64,000 bases of DNA from positions 32,908,698-32,972,697 of the forward strand of contig OY992833.1 in assembly GCA_963921425.1 (NCBI GenBank). The letters are read 5' to 3'. Positions within the stretch are counted from its first letter, which is position 1; every line of letters starts with the position of its first letter. The notes beneath the pieces are model-generated. The model was not told the origin of the DNA. It did not search any database and saw only the letters and a program-made list of their open reading frames with translations. Below, in pieces: positions 26,785 to 39,143 of the stretch. The position numbers were made by a program, and so were the translations under genes. This DNA is from Dryas octopetala. Lineage: Eukaryota; Streptophyta; Magnoliopsida; Rosales; Rosaceae.

Positions 26785-29700
26785 TCAAGTGGTAGAGAGA
26801 ACCGAAACACAAATTAACTTGATATATTAAAGGAGCAACAGTGTGAAGTTAGAAATATCTTAACCGAAGGAATGCTTAAATGCAGACAAGAAGTCACTAA
26901 CCAAAGCATAAAGAAAGATGAGCCAAGCATGGAGGGTCCAATCCAATTCTGCAGCCAAATTCTGCAAGTTCACATCTACAGTTTTAGTTAAAGTAACACA
27001 TGCCAACATATAAGCAGCTGAATCAGAATGGTGCAATATGCCACAGATATTAGAATTCAAAATATTTTAACTTGAACCTTGCACAACATAGGGTAGTTAA
27101 ATCATATTTGACTGAAGTAATTGGTTCTTGTGAAACACCCAGGTTATTGTTTGTGCATGCATGCATAAGTGAACAAAATAACAATGAGGATGGACAGAAC
27201 TGCCTTTTGCATCAAGATTCTCAGAAATTCTAGTCTATATGTAAACATATACAAGACATCCAACTGCATTAGACAATTGCCTCCAATTTGGGCCAAGCTC
27301 CTAATCATATTAAGAAATCAATTTCATGGAATGCAGCAAGACCTTGACACGAAAAAACGAAGGTACCTTTTCAAAGATGGTCTGGAAAATTGCAAGGCTG
27401 GGACAAGCACTGCCTCAGCTGGATATACAAATGTTTTTTCATAAACTGATGAATTGTCCGAAGATCCCTTATGATCACCTCTTCCCAAAGCAGGAGGTTC
27501 AGCATGATGATACTTCACTACATTCCTGAAGGAATTTGAATTTGATTGCAAGGCCCTGTCACTTCCAGGTCTAGGAATGCCAAGGGTAACTTCAACATAG
27601 CAATTTTGCCCCCTCATTTGGCAACCAGAACCTTGAGAGACATGGTTTGGCAGACCAATAAAACCATTTGAAGTCTTAAACTTGCTAGAACTGCTTGAAC
27701 CAAGAACAAATAAATAAACAAATGTCGAAGTGGTATTCGAAATAGTAAGAATAGATACGCTAAGATAAAAGCGTAGACTCTACCTGAAATACACTTGTTT
27801 GACAAGATCACTTGGACAACATCCAGTAAGCCTACCACATATTCCATGAGGAGAAACAATCACTGTGACGATCAAAAACAATATCAGTATGGACCGAATT
27901 TTCAGGTGATAACATAAAGAACCTTAACATTTTCAAGAGAAATTTGGGTTCTCCACTTTATTTTTTATAAGAAACGAAACCTTCATCAAACAATTGAAGA
28001 AAACACAAATAGAAAGGACAAGAGGTCAATACAACACCTAAAGCAACAACCATTACACAAAATCATAAACTCAGAACAACACTCCAGCCAATCAAAAAGA
28101 ATTGCACTAAAAGGAATGTTTGGACAAAGATTCCAAAGAGAAGCTAAAAATCTGGGATGTCAATCAACCAAGTCCAACCAAAACCGAAAACTATACATAT
28201 AGATATTAATTGAGGACCCTCACCCTCTGATTGCATTAAAATGAAGCATTAATTCCCACTTTCTTTCTTTTTTTTTGCTATGACTCACAGAGAACACACA
28301 ACTCGGATCTACTTCGCTCTACTTCTGTGCGCACACAAATTTTCTCTACTTCTCATCCTCTGCCTCTCTAAATCACTATTTGCATTTGAAACATCATTAA
28401 GAAAAAGCCAGCCATCACCTTTCTATCTCACTCTATAATTTTCTGCCTCTCCATGCCCTCGTCTCCCTTTGTCTCATCTCTCTTCCTTGGGCACCATTAC
28501 TACCACTTTTACCACCCCAGATCTTTCTTTGGGGACTTTGTTTATCTTGCAACCAAACAACAACCCAAGCCAAAAGGGTATATTGGAAGGTTTCGGTTTC
28601 AACGAGCCAGGTTGGGACAGCGATTTCTTTGCACATCGGTTGTACGTTGCAATTACTTCTTCTTCCACTTGAAGAATCATAAGGAGATCTAGAGTGAAGT
28701 ACAATTTCAATATGTGAAGCAATCATTGATGAATGTCTTCTGAAGAACTGTCTTTTCCAAACCCAAGTTTTTAAACCCCACCCCATCCCTGAAGAAAAAA
28801 GACACAAAATAAAATCCTCTAGTAAAGAAGTTCCTCCAATATCTTTACTAAAAGATCAGCTACCAGCCTACCATTAAGATTTACTATTTGGTTATAATGA
28901 ACCATAAAGGCTTAGTTGGGTTGATTTTTTTAATTTTCATAAGAGGCTTGGTTGAGATAAATTGAGTAAGTTATGGTTCAGTTTAGTTGAATTGTAGCTA
29001 GCAATTCAAAATGCAAACATTTTTGTGAAAAGGTGGTGCTCCAACCAAACAAAGATTTGAAACCACCCTAACGAAGGCTTCTTGTCGAACAGAATGCAAA
29101 ATACAAGAATAGATCCTCTCTCTATATTCAATCAGGCTCAAAAATCCAAACACATTCCAATTCAATAGACAAGGTTAAAGAGTTCTAGCAAACACCTCCT
29201 AAAAGTAAATTGGGAATTAGAAACAAAGGATAGAAAGTACACCAACCTGGGAGCCCATAACCAGAATTTTTGGAAGAATGCTTCAGTACTCTCTCCAAAT
29301 CACCGCTGGAAAGTGCGCGGATATGCCTATAAGCAGTTTTAAGCAATAGAATACAATAAACTCTGTTTCTGGAAGTGGCGCAAGAAAAATTATTCCGATG
29401 AAAACAATTAAGGTGTGACATACTTTGCAGATACTAAAGCATGCACAAAGATTCCTTCTTCAGTGGCAGCAAAGATAAACTCAACTGTAGGCTGCCCTCT
29501 CCTGCCAAAAAACAATCAGGCATTAGGCAATTCAAATTAGCATCATGAAATTACCTATTAAGGTGGCAACTCGTTAATACCAGCAAAACTAGTTATTGCA
29601 CAATCACGCATGCTACATGCGAAAAACGAAAGAAAAATATGAATTTTTTATCATATATTTTGCTCTTTTCGATCTTCAGTTAGCAGATTGTCCTTTTAGG

Positions 29701-32261
29701 GAGTTACTTCCGTTTAGCATTTATAGATTTGCAGTGAAAGGGAGTTACTCTTTAATTCTTAAAAAAAAATTTCTACCACTAGAAATACTAATCAACATAC
29801 AAAACACCTGAGAAGCTCTTCACTTTGTGATGGATGAAACTTTGAAAATACATCACCAAATCTCATGTAGGCGAGTCCAGATAGCGCTCTGTAAATACCA
29901 AGATAATAATTGTCAAGATATGAACATGATGAATTTTACTGCTTGGATGTTTGATGAACAGTGACCTTTCTATGCGATTCCTTAAAGCCTGAGAAAGAGC
30001 CGTCGCAACCTCTTCTGAGTCCCCAGGAGACATCCAAAGTCCACATGCAACAACTTCCTCAAAAGAAATTAAATTATGATATAACTTCACATATAAAATT
30101 ATATACCACAAATAAATATGCTATCTGTCTATAGTACAAAACAATTATGGATAACAATTAAAGTAACCATCATTTACCGATCCATAAATAATACAAGCAA
30201 CAATGATAACAAAAACCCAAGAATGCATAGTACCTCTTAATTTAGAGACTGCAGCTTGAGCAGAGTCAGCAACAGTTGAATGACGCCCGGGAAGAAAAAG
30301 CCAGAGTTTAATTTTCTCATCTGTGTATGTTGTATAAAGCAGCAGTCAGATAACCAAATATGGTCACCTATAGTACAGGGTATATGGTAACTTTCTCCCT
30401 ATTCTCCTAAACACTTAAACAAGTAACAAATATACATCCAACCCAACAGCTTAAGCCATTAGGTAAAGAGATCCATTTCATATTTATAACTTAAATTAAG
30501 GATTGTATCCAACCAATGTTGGATTTTATTTCTTCAACATTGTCAACCAAACAGATATCACAAACTGGCATATACTAAGGAACTATGTGATCCATTTCTT
30601 ACCCGGATTGTGCAAACCCTGAGATGGATCCCAAGGCCCGACAAAGGAATTGGTCCATGTGCTGAGAAATCCTTCCTTTTGAAGCAGCAGATGTGATGAA
30701 AGTACCAGCTGTGTAGCAGCATCTTTCACACTGCTCGACATCAAAAGTGATTTAGCCTTGCTAATGCTTAGTGTGCATGACAAAGAAAGCTTTTTGCCTG
30801 ATTATTAGGAAACTAAGAAAGAATGTGAGGTGGATTTTCACCTTTTATCTGGTACTGGGATCAACTCAGACTCGTGAGGGAGAAATTGAAACCATGATAT
30901 TTGATGAAAACCGCCCTGTCGAAATGATCAATAACAGTTGCAATGATACTATAATAAATCAACTATTTCATGCCTTTAATTAACTACGATAGTTTACAAC
31001 AACAAACAAAAAAAGTTAGAATACAGACCCAAGTAATTCTTGTTAGAGAATTATAGTCAGAGAATGATTTTATACATTGAGGGTAACCATTGTTAGGTTT
31101 TTACATCAGTTTCAATGATATATCAAGCTCCCAGTTTGATCTCGCCATGGATCACTCTCTCAATATCATGTTGTTAGGTCATCACTAAGTTTCCTTCTCC
31201 GGCGGGTTACGTTAAGAGAGTGAAGAGAAACTTGATGGGTTACAGTGAGAAAATGTGCACCACCCATTTTCTCTCTCCATGATCATTGGAAAGAGTTAGG
31301 ACTTGTTTGGGAGTGCTTCTAGAGGTACTATAAGTGTTTTTAGATAATCAAAATCATTAAAAGCACTTTTGGTAGTATTTTGCATATATAACTAAAAGTG
31401 TTTTTTTGGGTTATAGAAGCAATATTTATTGTTTCTAGAGAAACAATTAATAGGTGCTTCCTCATGAATCTCCAAGTACATTTACAGGATGCACTTGAAT
31501 TTTTAATAAAAATATTACACACTTCTTCTAGAAAATTAGAAATTGTAGCATGAACCAAAAACAATTGGCAAAGGGTGACATGGGAGCACGTGCGGCTGTT
31601 TATCCTAATTCCAAGTGAAAATTTGAGCATTCAACCCTAAACCAATTGGCAATGGGTGGAGAGGACCAAACCTTATAAATTATAAGGCAAGGCTTTACTT
31701 CCACAGAGTGGGATCTAACTCTCAAAACTTCTAACAACAGCACCATGAGCATAAATGCTACTGCACAAAAGGACTCCCAAGAAGACCCCTTATAAGGAAG
31801 CTACAATTAATATAGAGAGAAACTAAAGATATACCTTGTATATTGTGCACAATAAAATAAATTGTTTTTTTTTCTTATTTATGTTGGATACATTTCAGCC
31901 CATAGATGGTAAAAAATTTAAGGGCTGAAAATTCGTGTTAAATTATCTGGTGTTAAATGTGATTCCTGTATGTTAATTGTAGTTTAGGGTTTTTCTCTCT
32001 TTGAGTCAGTTAGCTTTTAGGGTTATATTTATACATTATTTTCTCTTTTTATTGTTGTAGTCATCATTACACGTTCCATAAGATTGGTATTCACTCTCTC
32101 TTCTTTCTCTCTTGCAAAGGTGTCAAATATAACTGCAGCCAAGCCATGAAGCAATACAATTCTGCTATATTATAATAAATAAACCTTCAAGAATTCAAAG
32201 CAAATAAAACAAATTAAATGAAAGTAAAGGAACATACAATTTTGAAAACATTCGTCCACAT
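14836..32261 (-). CDS. MED13: Mediator complex subunit 13 (MED13), complete, 22 exons
   Basis: MED13 links the CDK8 kinase module to core Mediator; in Arabidopsis it is also known as GRAND CENTRAL / MACCHI-BOU 2. Exons (minus strand): 32261-32238, 30915-30842, 30730-30603, 30320-30234, 30053-29966, 29888-29808, 29501-29424, 29326-29247, 27862-27784, 27690-27367, 26961-26902, 26201-25955, 25592-25323, 24936-23587, 22860-22599, 22526-22382, 20782-20695, 20548-20470, 19262-18967, 18455-17372, 16976-16602, 15449-14836. All phases join, giving about 1,970 residues, close to other plant MED13 proteins. Exon 1 is only 24 bases (MWTNVFKI). The N-terminal domain shows FLSTWTNSFVGPWDPSQGL and KIKLWLFLPGRHS. 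A Ser-rich linker and an acidic stretch (DIHALLNEFGDFGDLFEDD) follow. The C-terminal domain has YGWTEDWRWLICIWTDSRGE, PPLAHLLHSKG and RRTALPFHCDMVLRLRRLL. Exon 12 could start three bases later (NAG/NAG acceptor). No lesion is seen. Confidence 0.96.
16217..16380 (+). mobile_element. Au-type SINE in a MED13 intron
   Basis: It opens GAGGGCAAGCCTTGGTGCAA, includes GTTGCTCCATTGTGACTTG, and ends with CCTCCCCAGACCCCACAGTGG and GGCCTTGTG. These are the diagnostic blocks of the plant Au SINE family. The A-box is about 16231-16241 (TGGTGCAACAG). The B-box at about 16274-16282 is damaged (GGTTCCAAA against GGTTCGAAN), so this copy is probably silent. It lies in the intron between exons 22 and 21. Confidence 0.8.
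22053..22223. mobile_element. Foldback MITE with 9-bp target duplication (Mutator-like) in a MED13 intron
   Basis: The left end GAACAATGCTTGGGTACTC and the reverse complement of the right end, GGACAATGCTTGGGTACTC, continue as near-perfect arms of about 65 bases (ATGTTTGAGTAC, CCAATCAAATGAGC). TTTCAAATA is duplicated exactly at 22044-22052 and 22224-22232. A 9-bp duplication with long inverted repeats is the Mutator pattern. The element is only 171 bases and the arms have diverged little, suggesting recent movement. Confidence 0.85.
26757..26783. repeat. (GT)n microsatellite in a MED13 intron
   Basis: About 13 GT units in the intron between exons 12 and 11. Confidence 0.9.
27955..28200 (-). 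mobile_element. LINE-like 3' end, reverse orientation, in a MED13 intron
   Basis: Read on the minus strand the segment ends TTGATGAAGGTTTCGTTTC followed by TTATAAAAAAT. That resembles the 3' tails of plant L1-type retroposons (a GTTTCTTAT-like block before poly-A). A similar tail is seen at about 37275-37318 on the plus strand. No reverse transcriptase frame survives. The call rests on the tail motif alone. Confidence 0.35.
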
Positions 32262-32989
32262 TCCTTTTCAATATGAGGGTAAAGCTCTATAGCTCTTTCC
32301 CCTCAGAGTCCCCAACTACTACCAACCTTCTTTTATTCTTGTACACTAATATCAAATCAAATCGCCAAGAATTTCTCAGGCCTGCGAATAATAGCACAAC
32401 AAAAGTTCATACACGTTTCCAACCCAATAAAAATTATAGCTATTAAAGAAAATTTTAGCATTCATAGGTGTACAAAAGAAAAGAAAAAAAAGAGATTGAG
32501 AACAAGAACCTACTGGGTTGCCGCCAAAATGCGCACAGGATTAATGGGCTTCCACTAAAATGATCTCCACGCCTATGGGTTGCTGCCGATCAGAGCTATC
32601 AAAGGGGTTTAGGGTTTTTCTTTCGCACTTTGAAGGAAATAAAATGGAGGCAGTTTCCAGAGAAGAAGCGCCTGAGTGGCTGAGTAGAGAAAAGAAGGAT
32701 TTTTGTACGTCTATTAAACTCCTAGCCAAACGACGTCGTTTTGGACCTGGGAAAGTTAAAAAAAGAAGCCCATTAAGCGTACGTTTTTTAAAACATATAT
32801 ACCTTGATTTAAAAAATAGATTGACCAATCAACATACCCTGTTCGTCGGATGCCTATTCTTAGTAAACAAGCGTGACAATCAAAGGTAGTGGTAGATGTG
32901 TTAGGGTAAATAATGATCTTGCTGTTGATGAAAAGACTACAAATCATGCAGTGGAAAAATCAAAGACAGAGACATAGAGAACAAAAAAT
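32262..32989. other. MED13 upstream region
   Basis: Upstream (minus-strand sense) of the MED13 start codon; presumably 5' UTR and promoter. It contains a telo-box on the minus strand at 32610-32617 (AAACCCTA). The open frames at about 32541-32889 on both strands resemble nothing I know. Confidence 0.5.
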
Positions 32990-33670
32990 TAGGAGTGGGC
33001 ACGGTACGGTATGAGCTCCATACCGATATCATATCGAAATTTTTATTCGGTACGGTATGGACATTTTTAAAATTGGTACCATACCATACCAGTGTTCTAT
33101 GAATTCGGTATAGTTCGGTATGGTTTCGGTATATACCAACATTTTAAACTTTTTTTTTTTTGTCAAAAAACAATATTTAACAACAAAAAAAAAATACTTT
33201 TTCCCAACCAAAAGATAAAACAAAACCTAACCTGACAGTCTTCAAAGCCAAAATAGTTAAACCTTATGGCTTATTACAACAGGGATGTCAGAGGGGAACA
33301 TGAATTTAGGAAATTAGGGATTATACTAACAGGGATGTCGCTGACTCGCTAGGGAGTGGCCCAAGTGGGGATTGGGAATTTATGGATTATACTCGAATAG
33401 GAAATTCGCTGTGCCCACCCCTATATTATAGTTTATAGACTTGCCCCAAATAGCCACTGATTTGGCAACATTTAATTAAAAAAATATTAAATAATTAAAT
33501 TATAAATATATCGGTACGGTACGGTATTTTTCGGTATTGAAAGTTTCATACCTATATCATACCGATTTAGACTCGGTACGGTACGGTATATAATCGGTAT
33601 TGTTTTTCGGTATAACGTTGGTATGGTACGGGTTCGGTTTCGGTATTTCGGTAATAAATGCCCACCCCTA
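32990..33670. mobile_element. Non-autonomous hAT-like element with 8-bp target duplication
   Basis: The left end is TAGGAGTGGGCA and the right end in reverse complement is TAGGGGTGGGCA. CAAAAAAT is duplicated exactly at 32982-32989 and 33671-33678. Both ends are packed with subterminal CGGTAYGGTA / TTTCGGTAT repeats, as hAT transposase binding regions often are. It is 681 bases with no transposase. A further internal copy of the end motif (GTGCCCACCCCTA) sits near 33412-33424, so the element may be composite. Confidence 0.85.
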
Positions 33671-33678
33671 CAAAAAAT

Positions 33679-35020
33679 GTTACATGATTCAGTAAACTTA
33701 TCTACCTCCATATCTAAAACAAAAATAATCAAAAATCGAATATTAACCAACAATTATAAGAATTTCCTACAAACTCTCAACCACATAAGTAGAGCATATG
33801 CAAGGGAAAGTTCTACCCCTGGTCGATATGATAATGTACCGACTAGATGTACTTATAAACAAACTACTACGAAATATCCAAACCTAGCATACTTATTCAG
33901 TATGAACGAAACCATAATCGATCTGTCACGTCATTCGGAACAGCTGACAAGGTTTCATGCAAAACCTATCAACCCAAAACAAGTTCTAAAGCAATGACAT
34001 TATGATTTGCAACTCTTCCATATTGGAAATCCAAGACTCTTAATCTCTTATAAAAATGTCATGCTCCTCCCCCTTGAAGAGGTATGGACACATGTCCCTC
34101 TAGTTGGAATATACTTAAGACACCACGATTCCATATTGGCCTTGGAGGGCACGGTGTCCCTCAGATCACTCAATTGATCACTTGTGCCGGATCTTAGGAG
34201 TGGAAGCTCTACTCAGCCACTCCAAGTAGAAGAAGTTAAACACATCGAGCACTCATAATCCAGAATTCCAATGCACCCTTACCCTCAAATACTCTCATAA
34301 GCTTTCTTTAGCGTCTCCTCATACCTTTGCACCCTTTGGTGCTGACCCTCTTTGGCACTCACACTCTCTATGTGTCTTTAGCTAGCACACATTACTACTC
34401 TCCGCATGGGAACCCCAGCCTGCTATGGGGCAAGGACCACCGAATCCAAAGTATAGCACTAGGACTATGGACAAAGAATAACCAAATAGAAACTTTCCCA
34501 TTATTTTTTTTTCAAAATATGAAACTATAAAAATCACACTAGGAAAAGTGACATAGCCTAACACTTACTACTACTGCTATTCACTCCTTTTGCCTCAGTG
34601 TCTTTTGCGGCTTCAAAATCAAAAGGAGCAGGCCCTTCTTTCAATAAATGCCTCTACTACCATGCTTTCTTTCCTCCAAAGGAATCAACAGTCAAGATTG
34701 TAACAGTGAAGAGAACAAACAAGCACAAACAATCAGTTAATCAAACAAGTAGGAGTACCTTGTTCCGTGAAAACTCGGAGCAAACTATCAAGCTGCACCG
34801 AGTCAAAATTAGGCGGGTGAGAAACTGGGCAAACGACACCGGTTAGTCCAATCCCCTTGTCCAGCTTTGAGTAGAATATACGGGCCTGGGTCTGGGCCTG
34901 GTCTGTGGGCTTTAATGGGCAGACTGTTATTCTCTCTTTTTTGTCAGAGACTGTGATTCTCAAAACCCTAGAAAAGAAGGCTGAGCTGAGAAGTGAGAAT
35001 TTGAAGTCTAGAAGAGAAAG
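33679..35020. other. Spacer and promoter region before the UPF0390-like gene
   Basis: No gene is recognised in 33679-34850. The 150 bases before the start codon hold promoter-type motifs: site II TGGGCC (34893-34898), TGGGCT (34906-34911) and a telo-box AAACCCTA (34963-34970). This combination is known from plant ribosomal-protein and other growth-linked promoters. Confidence 0.55.
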
Positions 35021-37596
35021 ATGACGCAGAAAGGGAAGCTATTCAAAGGCCAACAGAAGAAGAAATCTATTCCTCCCAACCGTCATGGAAAGATCGTTCA
35101 AACTCGCAAGGGGAAGCGAGTAGTCAAGCCTTCTAAGGTCACCAAGGATATGGATTCCGATCGTGTATGTTCCATTCTCTCTCTCTTTCCCTCTCTGTCA
35201 TGCTTTTTATTATTATTTTGATTTAATTGATTAATCCGTATTCAGAATTATCATTCTATGCTGATTTCAATGAACCCTAATTAATTAGCACCATGAAAGT
35301 GAAAAATTCAGAGATTTTATAACTTGCCCAGTTATTTTTTCTTTATTGTATTTAATTAGCACTCATGAAATTGAATTAGTACTGACGCAATTGAACTGGT
35401 ACTGGTTTTGCTGAGATTCTACTTAATTAGCACTCAAGCAATTGAATTGAGGGAATTGAGAGTTTTAGAGTCCATGACTAGACCTAAAAGTATCTTTTTA
35501 TGGGTCATTTGATTAAGAAGTGGCTCAAAGTGCAATTCTTTCTCTGAGTTTTAAACGGTGGTGTCATTTATTTCAGCTTATATAGCAGGCAGATCCTCTT
35601 TCACAGATATTCTAATAGGCTTGCTCTGTTCTGTTCCTTTTCATTTTATTTTTTTACTCTTTTTTTCTTTTGGGGTAAGTTTGTCTGCATGAGGGTGTGA
35701 GATAAGTTGAAAAAACCAGTGTATATTACAGCTTTGACTATGCATTCCCGGCTGTGGGTCTCAAGTAAGGAGTTGTGGTGATTCCTTGAATTAAGGAGTT
35801 GACCCTATAATTAAGGAAAGCAACTGGCATTTTAGAGTTGATTGAGATGATAGCTTAAACTAAGGAATCAAACCTTAACTAAGGAATCCTTGCTGCAGCT
35901 GATATATGTAATTCAGGAATTCATTTGTAGATACTCAATCTTAGGGAAATCATAGCTGTAATATTGGAGCAATAAATATTCCTTGCATAGAAGGCTCCAA
36001 TATATAGAAAACCTTTTTGCAAAACTCATCTATTTCTTTTTCTTTGACGTGGTATCAGAGCCTGCCTGAATTAGAGGAGGTCTAGGATTTCTTCGTTTGA
36101 ATACATCATAGTGGAAACCGTGGTGTCTTGGTGTTTGTTTAATTATATGATTGTTTGTACTTTCTGACTTTTGTCTGGTCTTCCTTTGAGTTTTTTACAA
36201 TGTCAGAAAAATCAGAAATTTTGCCTATTAAATTGAATGGGAAGAATTACTTCTCTTGGGAGTTTCAATTTCATATGTTTGTTAAAGGAAAGGAGATGTG
36301 GGGACACATCAATGGGTCCACTCCCAAACCAAAGGCAGATACTATTAAGATTGCTCAATGGGAGTCCCGTGATGCCAAAATCATTAGTTGGATCTTAAGC
36401 TCCATGGATCCTCATCTTGTTATCAATTTGTGTTCCTTTCACACTGCTAAGGATATGTGGGATCATCTAAAGAAGGTTTACAATCAATAATATTTTGCAA
36501 GGAGGTTTCAACTTGAATTGGACCTCTCTGAATATTCTCAAGGAATCACCACAATCAGTTCTAACAAATAGCAATAGGTCTTCAGTGTTTTTGTTTTCTC
36601 CAACTGCAACAGGCTGGCTTCTTCAAGTATCCCATCCACCAAATCTTTAAATGATTTTTTGAGCTGCTATTCGATTTGTTACCCAATAATTGTGGTGCTG
36701 TTTTTGGGTTTTCTTAGTGCATTACATTTTTGTTAAGTTTGTAGTATTTGATCCCAAGTACCAATAATCTGTTAGGTTGGGCATCTGAGAGATGAGAAGA
36801 CCTTAGTGTGGGGAGTTAGGAGTTCCAGTCACCTTGCTATCTTGTTAGCACAAAAGAAACAACCTTGGAAGTAGGTGCTAGTAACTAGATTCCGAGTCAT
36901 ACTTCCTTAAACAATCCATCCAAATTTCACTTTCAAAATCTAAATATGTCTCACATTGTAACACGTGGTTTGAGACGATCATAGGATGCCATTGCATTTA
37001 TGTGTGTGTGGATTTATAGGATATGGAAAGTCAAGTTTATATTATGGACCAAAACCTGAAACTTCATGTGCGACTTCTGTTCCCGAATCTTTTTTAATTT
37101 TAATTGGAATCCCATAATTTCTCTGGGGTTGTGTGGGTTTGTTCTGTTGGTGGTAGTGTGCTTTGGATGTTTTATGTGTTTTTTCTCGTCTTTTCTTTTT
37201 TTTAGTAGCAGCTTGTAGGCTAGTGGACATCTTGTTCACTGCTTGGTTTGTTTGTTCTGTTTGTTTTTTTTTTATGAAAGTTTGTTTCTTATCAAAAAAA
37301 AAAAAAAAAAAAAAAAAGAAATTCCCTATGTGAACATTGATTCGGTATTTATGAGTACCTTCTGAACCTATAGTTTGTGTCATGCTTTTCCTCACAAAAA
37401 CCGTACTTATTTCTTGATGAAGCATTGCTTAACATCTCTTATGACTTCGTACTATCTTATTTGATAAAATCAGGAGATAACAAAGTTCATAAACCACTGC
37501 AATGAGGTGAAGGCGGCCACTGCTGCAAACAAAGAAGGTGGCCAATTATGTATTGTCAAAACACCTCCAGAGTCTGGTAGTAGTGGAAAGCAATAG
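35021..37596 (+). CDS. UPF0390 / DUF2462 family small basic protein, two exons
   Basis: Exon 1 is 35021-35164 and exon 2 is 37474-37596, joined in phase 0 with a GTATGT donor and a TCAG acceptor. The 88-residue product opens MTQKGKLFKGQQKKKSIPPN and continues RHGK and GKRVVKPSKVTKDMDSDR. After the splice it reads EITKFINHCNEVKAATAANK, EGGQL and a short Ser/Gly tail. This matches the whole UPF0390 (leydig-tumour 10 kDa-like) family, small Lys/Arg-rich proteins of uncertain function with nucleolar-type basic stretches. The telo-box and site II motifs upstream fit expression together with translation genes (inference). The intron is about 2.3 kb because of retrotransposon debris. Confidence 0.9.
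36050..36061 (+). other. Copia primer-binding site (tRNA-iMet type)
   Basis: TGGTATCAGAGC, complementary to the 3' end of initiator tRNA-Met, the usual primer site just inside the 5' LTR of plant copia elements. It marks the end of a 5' LTR of unknown start, probably 35.7-36.05 kb. Confidence 0.75.
36200..36545 (+). pseudogene. Copia gag fragment inside the UPF0390-like intron
   Basis: It begins MSEKSEILPIKLNGKNYFSW at 36200 and includes KEMWGHINGSTPKPKAD, MDPHLVINLCSFHTAKDMW and DHLKKVYNQ. Then comes a TAA at 36488, after which the family sequence continues as FARRFQLELDLSEYSQG before being lost. Copia Gag (UBN2) proteins carry exactly this order. Only the first quarter of gag remains, so the element is truncated and dead. 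It has the same orientation as the host gene. Confidence 0.85.
37080..37318 (+). mobile_element. LINE-like 3' tail with poly-A
   Basis: A T/G-rich segment ends ATGAAAGTTTGTTTCTTATC followed by more than 20 A. This resembles the 3' end of plant L1-type LINEs and matches the reverse-oriented tail near 27960. No coding domain is seen. It adds to the intron of the UPF0390-like gene. Confidence 0.4.
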
Positions 37597-39143
37597 TAGT
37601 TTCCAAGCTTGCAGAGTTATGTTTGTAGAGAGTGAAAGGTTTTCTAGAAACAATTCAAACCAGACACTTTGAACATTATGTGTTGTGCTGTGATCTTAAC
37701 ATTAGATTTTTGTTTCCTAACAAAGTGAATGGAGGTTGCTAGTAATTCCAAGTTCAGCAAGAGTGCATTTATAGTTTGTAGCACGTTAAGGGCCTGAAGT
37801 TGTGGGTTGTGGATTGTAAGGGCCAGTTTTGAGGTGTGGATTGTTTCAAGGGCCATGTTGAAGATTTGTGCCTGCCCATGTCAAGTCCAATATACTGTCG
37901 TTTTCTTTGAATTTAATGTCTGGAAACACAAGTCTTTAATACTTGACATTGAGAATTATTCTTTCAAGCGATGGTATGTTGTAAACATTAGGTAGTGCAA
38001 GTGACATTATCAGAATGATTAGGCTTGTTTGTAACTTTGTATGAAGTGTTTTTGTTCGGTAGTGCTTTTGTTAAAAGTATTTTAAAAAAAACAATGTCTC
38101 CAAAGTATTCCCCTACCCATGTTTCCTGCAGAAAGCACTGAAGGTGCTTTTCTAACATAAAAAACATTTATGGCTATTTAGTGTTTTTGGTTATTTGAAA
38201 AACACATTTTTAATACTATGAGAAGCACACTCATACACATCATATACTAACACATAATTTTACAAATCTTATACTTAATGGCAATTAAATTAAGATTTCA
38301 GTAGTCAATGACCATTTGGTCTAGTAAATGACAATGAATCTCTATTTGTTAGAATAGGTCTTGAATTTAAATTTCATGGATTACGGTTCATCAATAAAAA
38401 AATTCCGATCTCAGTATCGTACTAGTTTCATCTAAAACATTGTTGCTGTTGGACGATTGTAAATCTGCATCGTCTAAGTGAGAGTGCACAGTGTTTTCAT
38501 GGGGATGCCAGCTTCGTATAAGATGTTCCTTCAGTAAATGACAGTGATGCAGTTGCATAAGAGAAGTTGAGGTGGATCTGAGTCATCCTATTTGACAGCC
38601 CAGGCCCACCAACATAGTCACGTTTTCTCACACTAAAGAAGGACAATAAATACCACTAGGGCCCATGATTTGGGAAAGAGAGAGAGCTCTAATTTCAAAG
38701 TAGTCAGCAATATGGGGCCGACCACCTGACCTGTCACAATCCCGTAGAATTTGGTCCAACTAACTCTCCAATTTCAGTCAACTTTTCTCATTTTTACTTT
38801 TCAACTTTCCTCCTAGTCAAACTCAAATGTGGTTACGCGATATGTTTTTTCTACAGTCGCAATGCTTAATTTTATGGTAGTGATCTATAGTTCTATACAA
38901 TCATTTTCTTGTCCAAACTCGGGTTGTGAATATTTGTACCGGATTTGTATAGTAACGGTGATACATAATATCTATCTTATATCAAAATGCTCTTATATAA
39001 TGATACATGGTGTTCATCTTATAACAAAAAAATTTCATGCATAAGAACATTTTTGTATAAAATTGGCATATGAACCGTTGCATAGTCTCTGGTCTAGACC
39101 AAGTCCACATAACCTAAGTGCGGATGTCAGAATTTTCGATGAA
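37597..39143. other. Spacer without recognised gene
   Basis: The 3' UTR of the UPF0390-like gene is probably within the first 300 bases. About 38030-38240 has AGTGCTTTT and AAAAGCACT-type arms that hint at a degraded inverted-repeat element. Nothing else is supportable. Confidence 0.4.

Noticed and set aside
28433-28807. 124-codon minus-strand frame
   Set aside because: It lies in a MED13 intron, has no family similarity and does not fit the MED13 reading.
31299-31640. Possible MITE starting GGACTTGTTTGGGAGTGCTT in MED13 intron 1
   Set aside because: The left end looks MITE-like, but no matching inverted end or target duplication was found.
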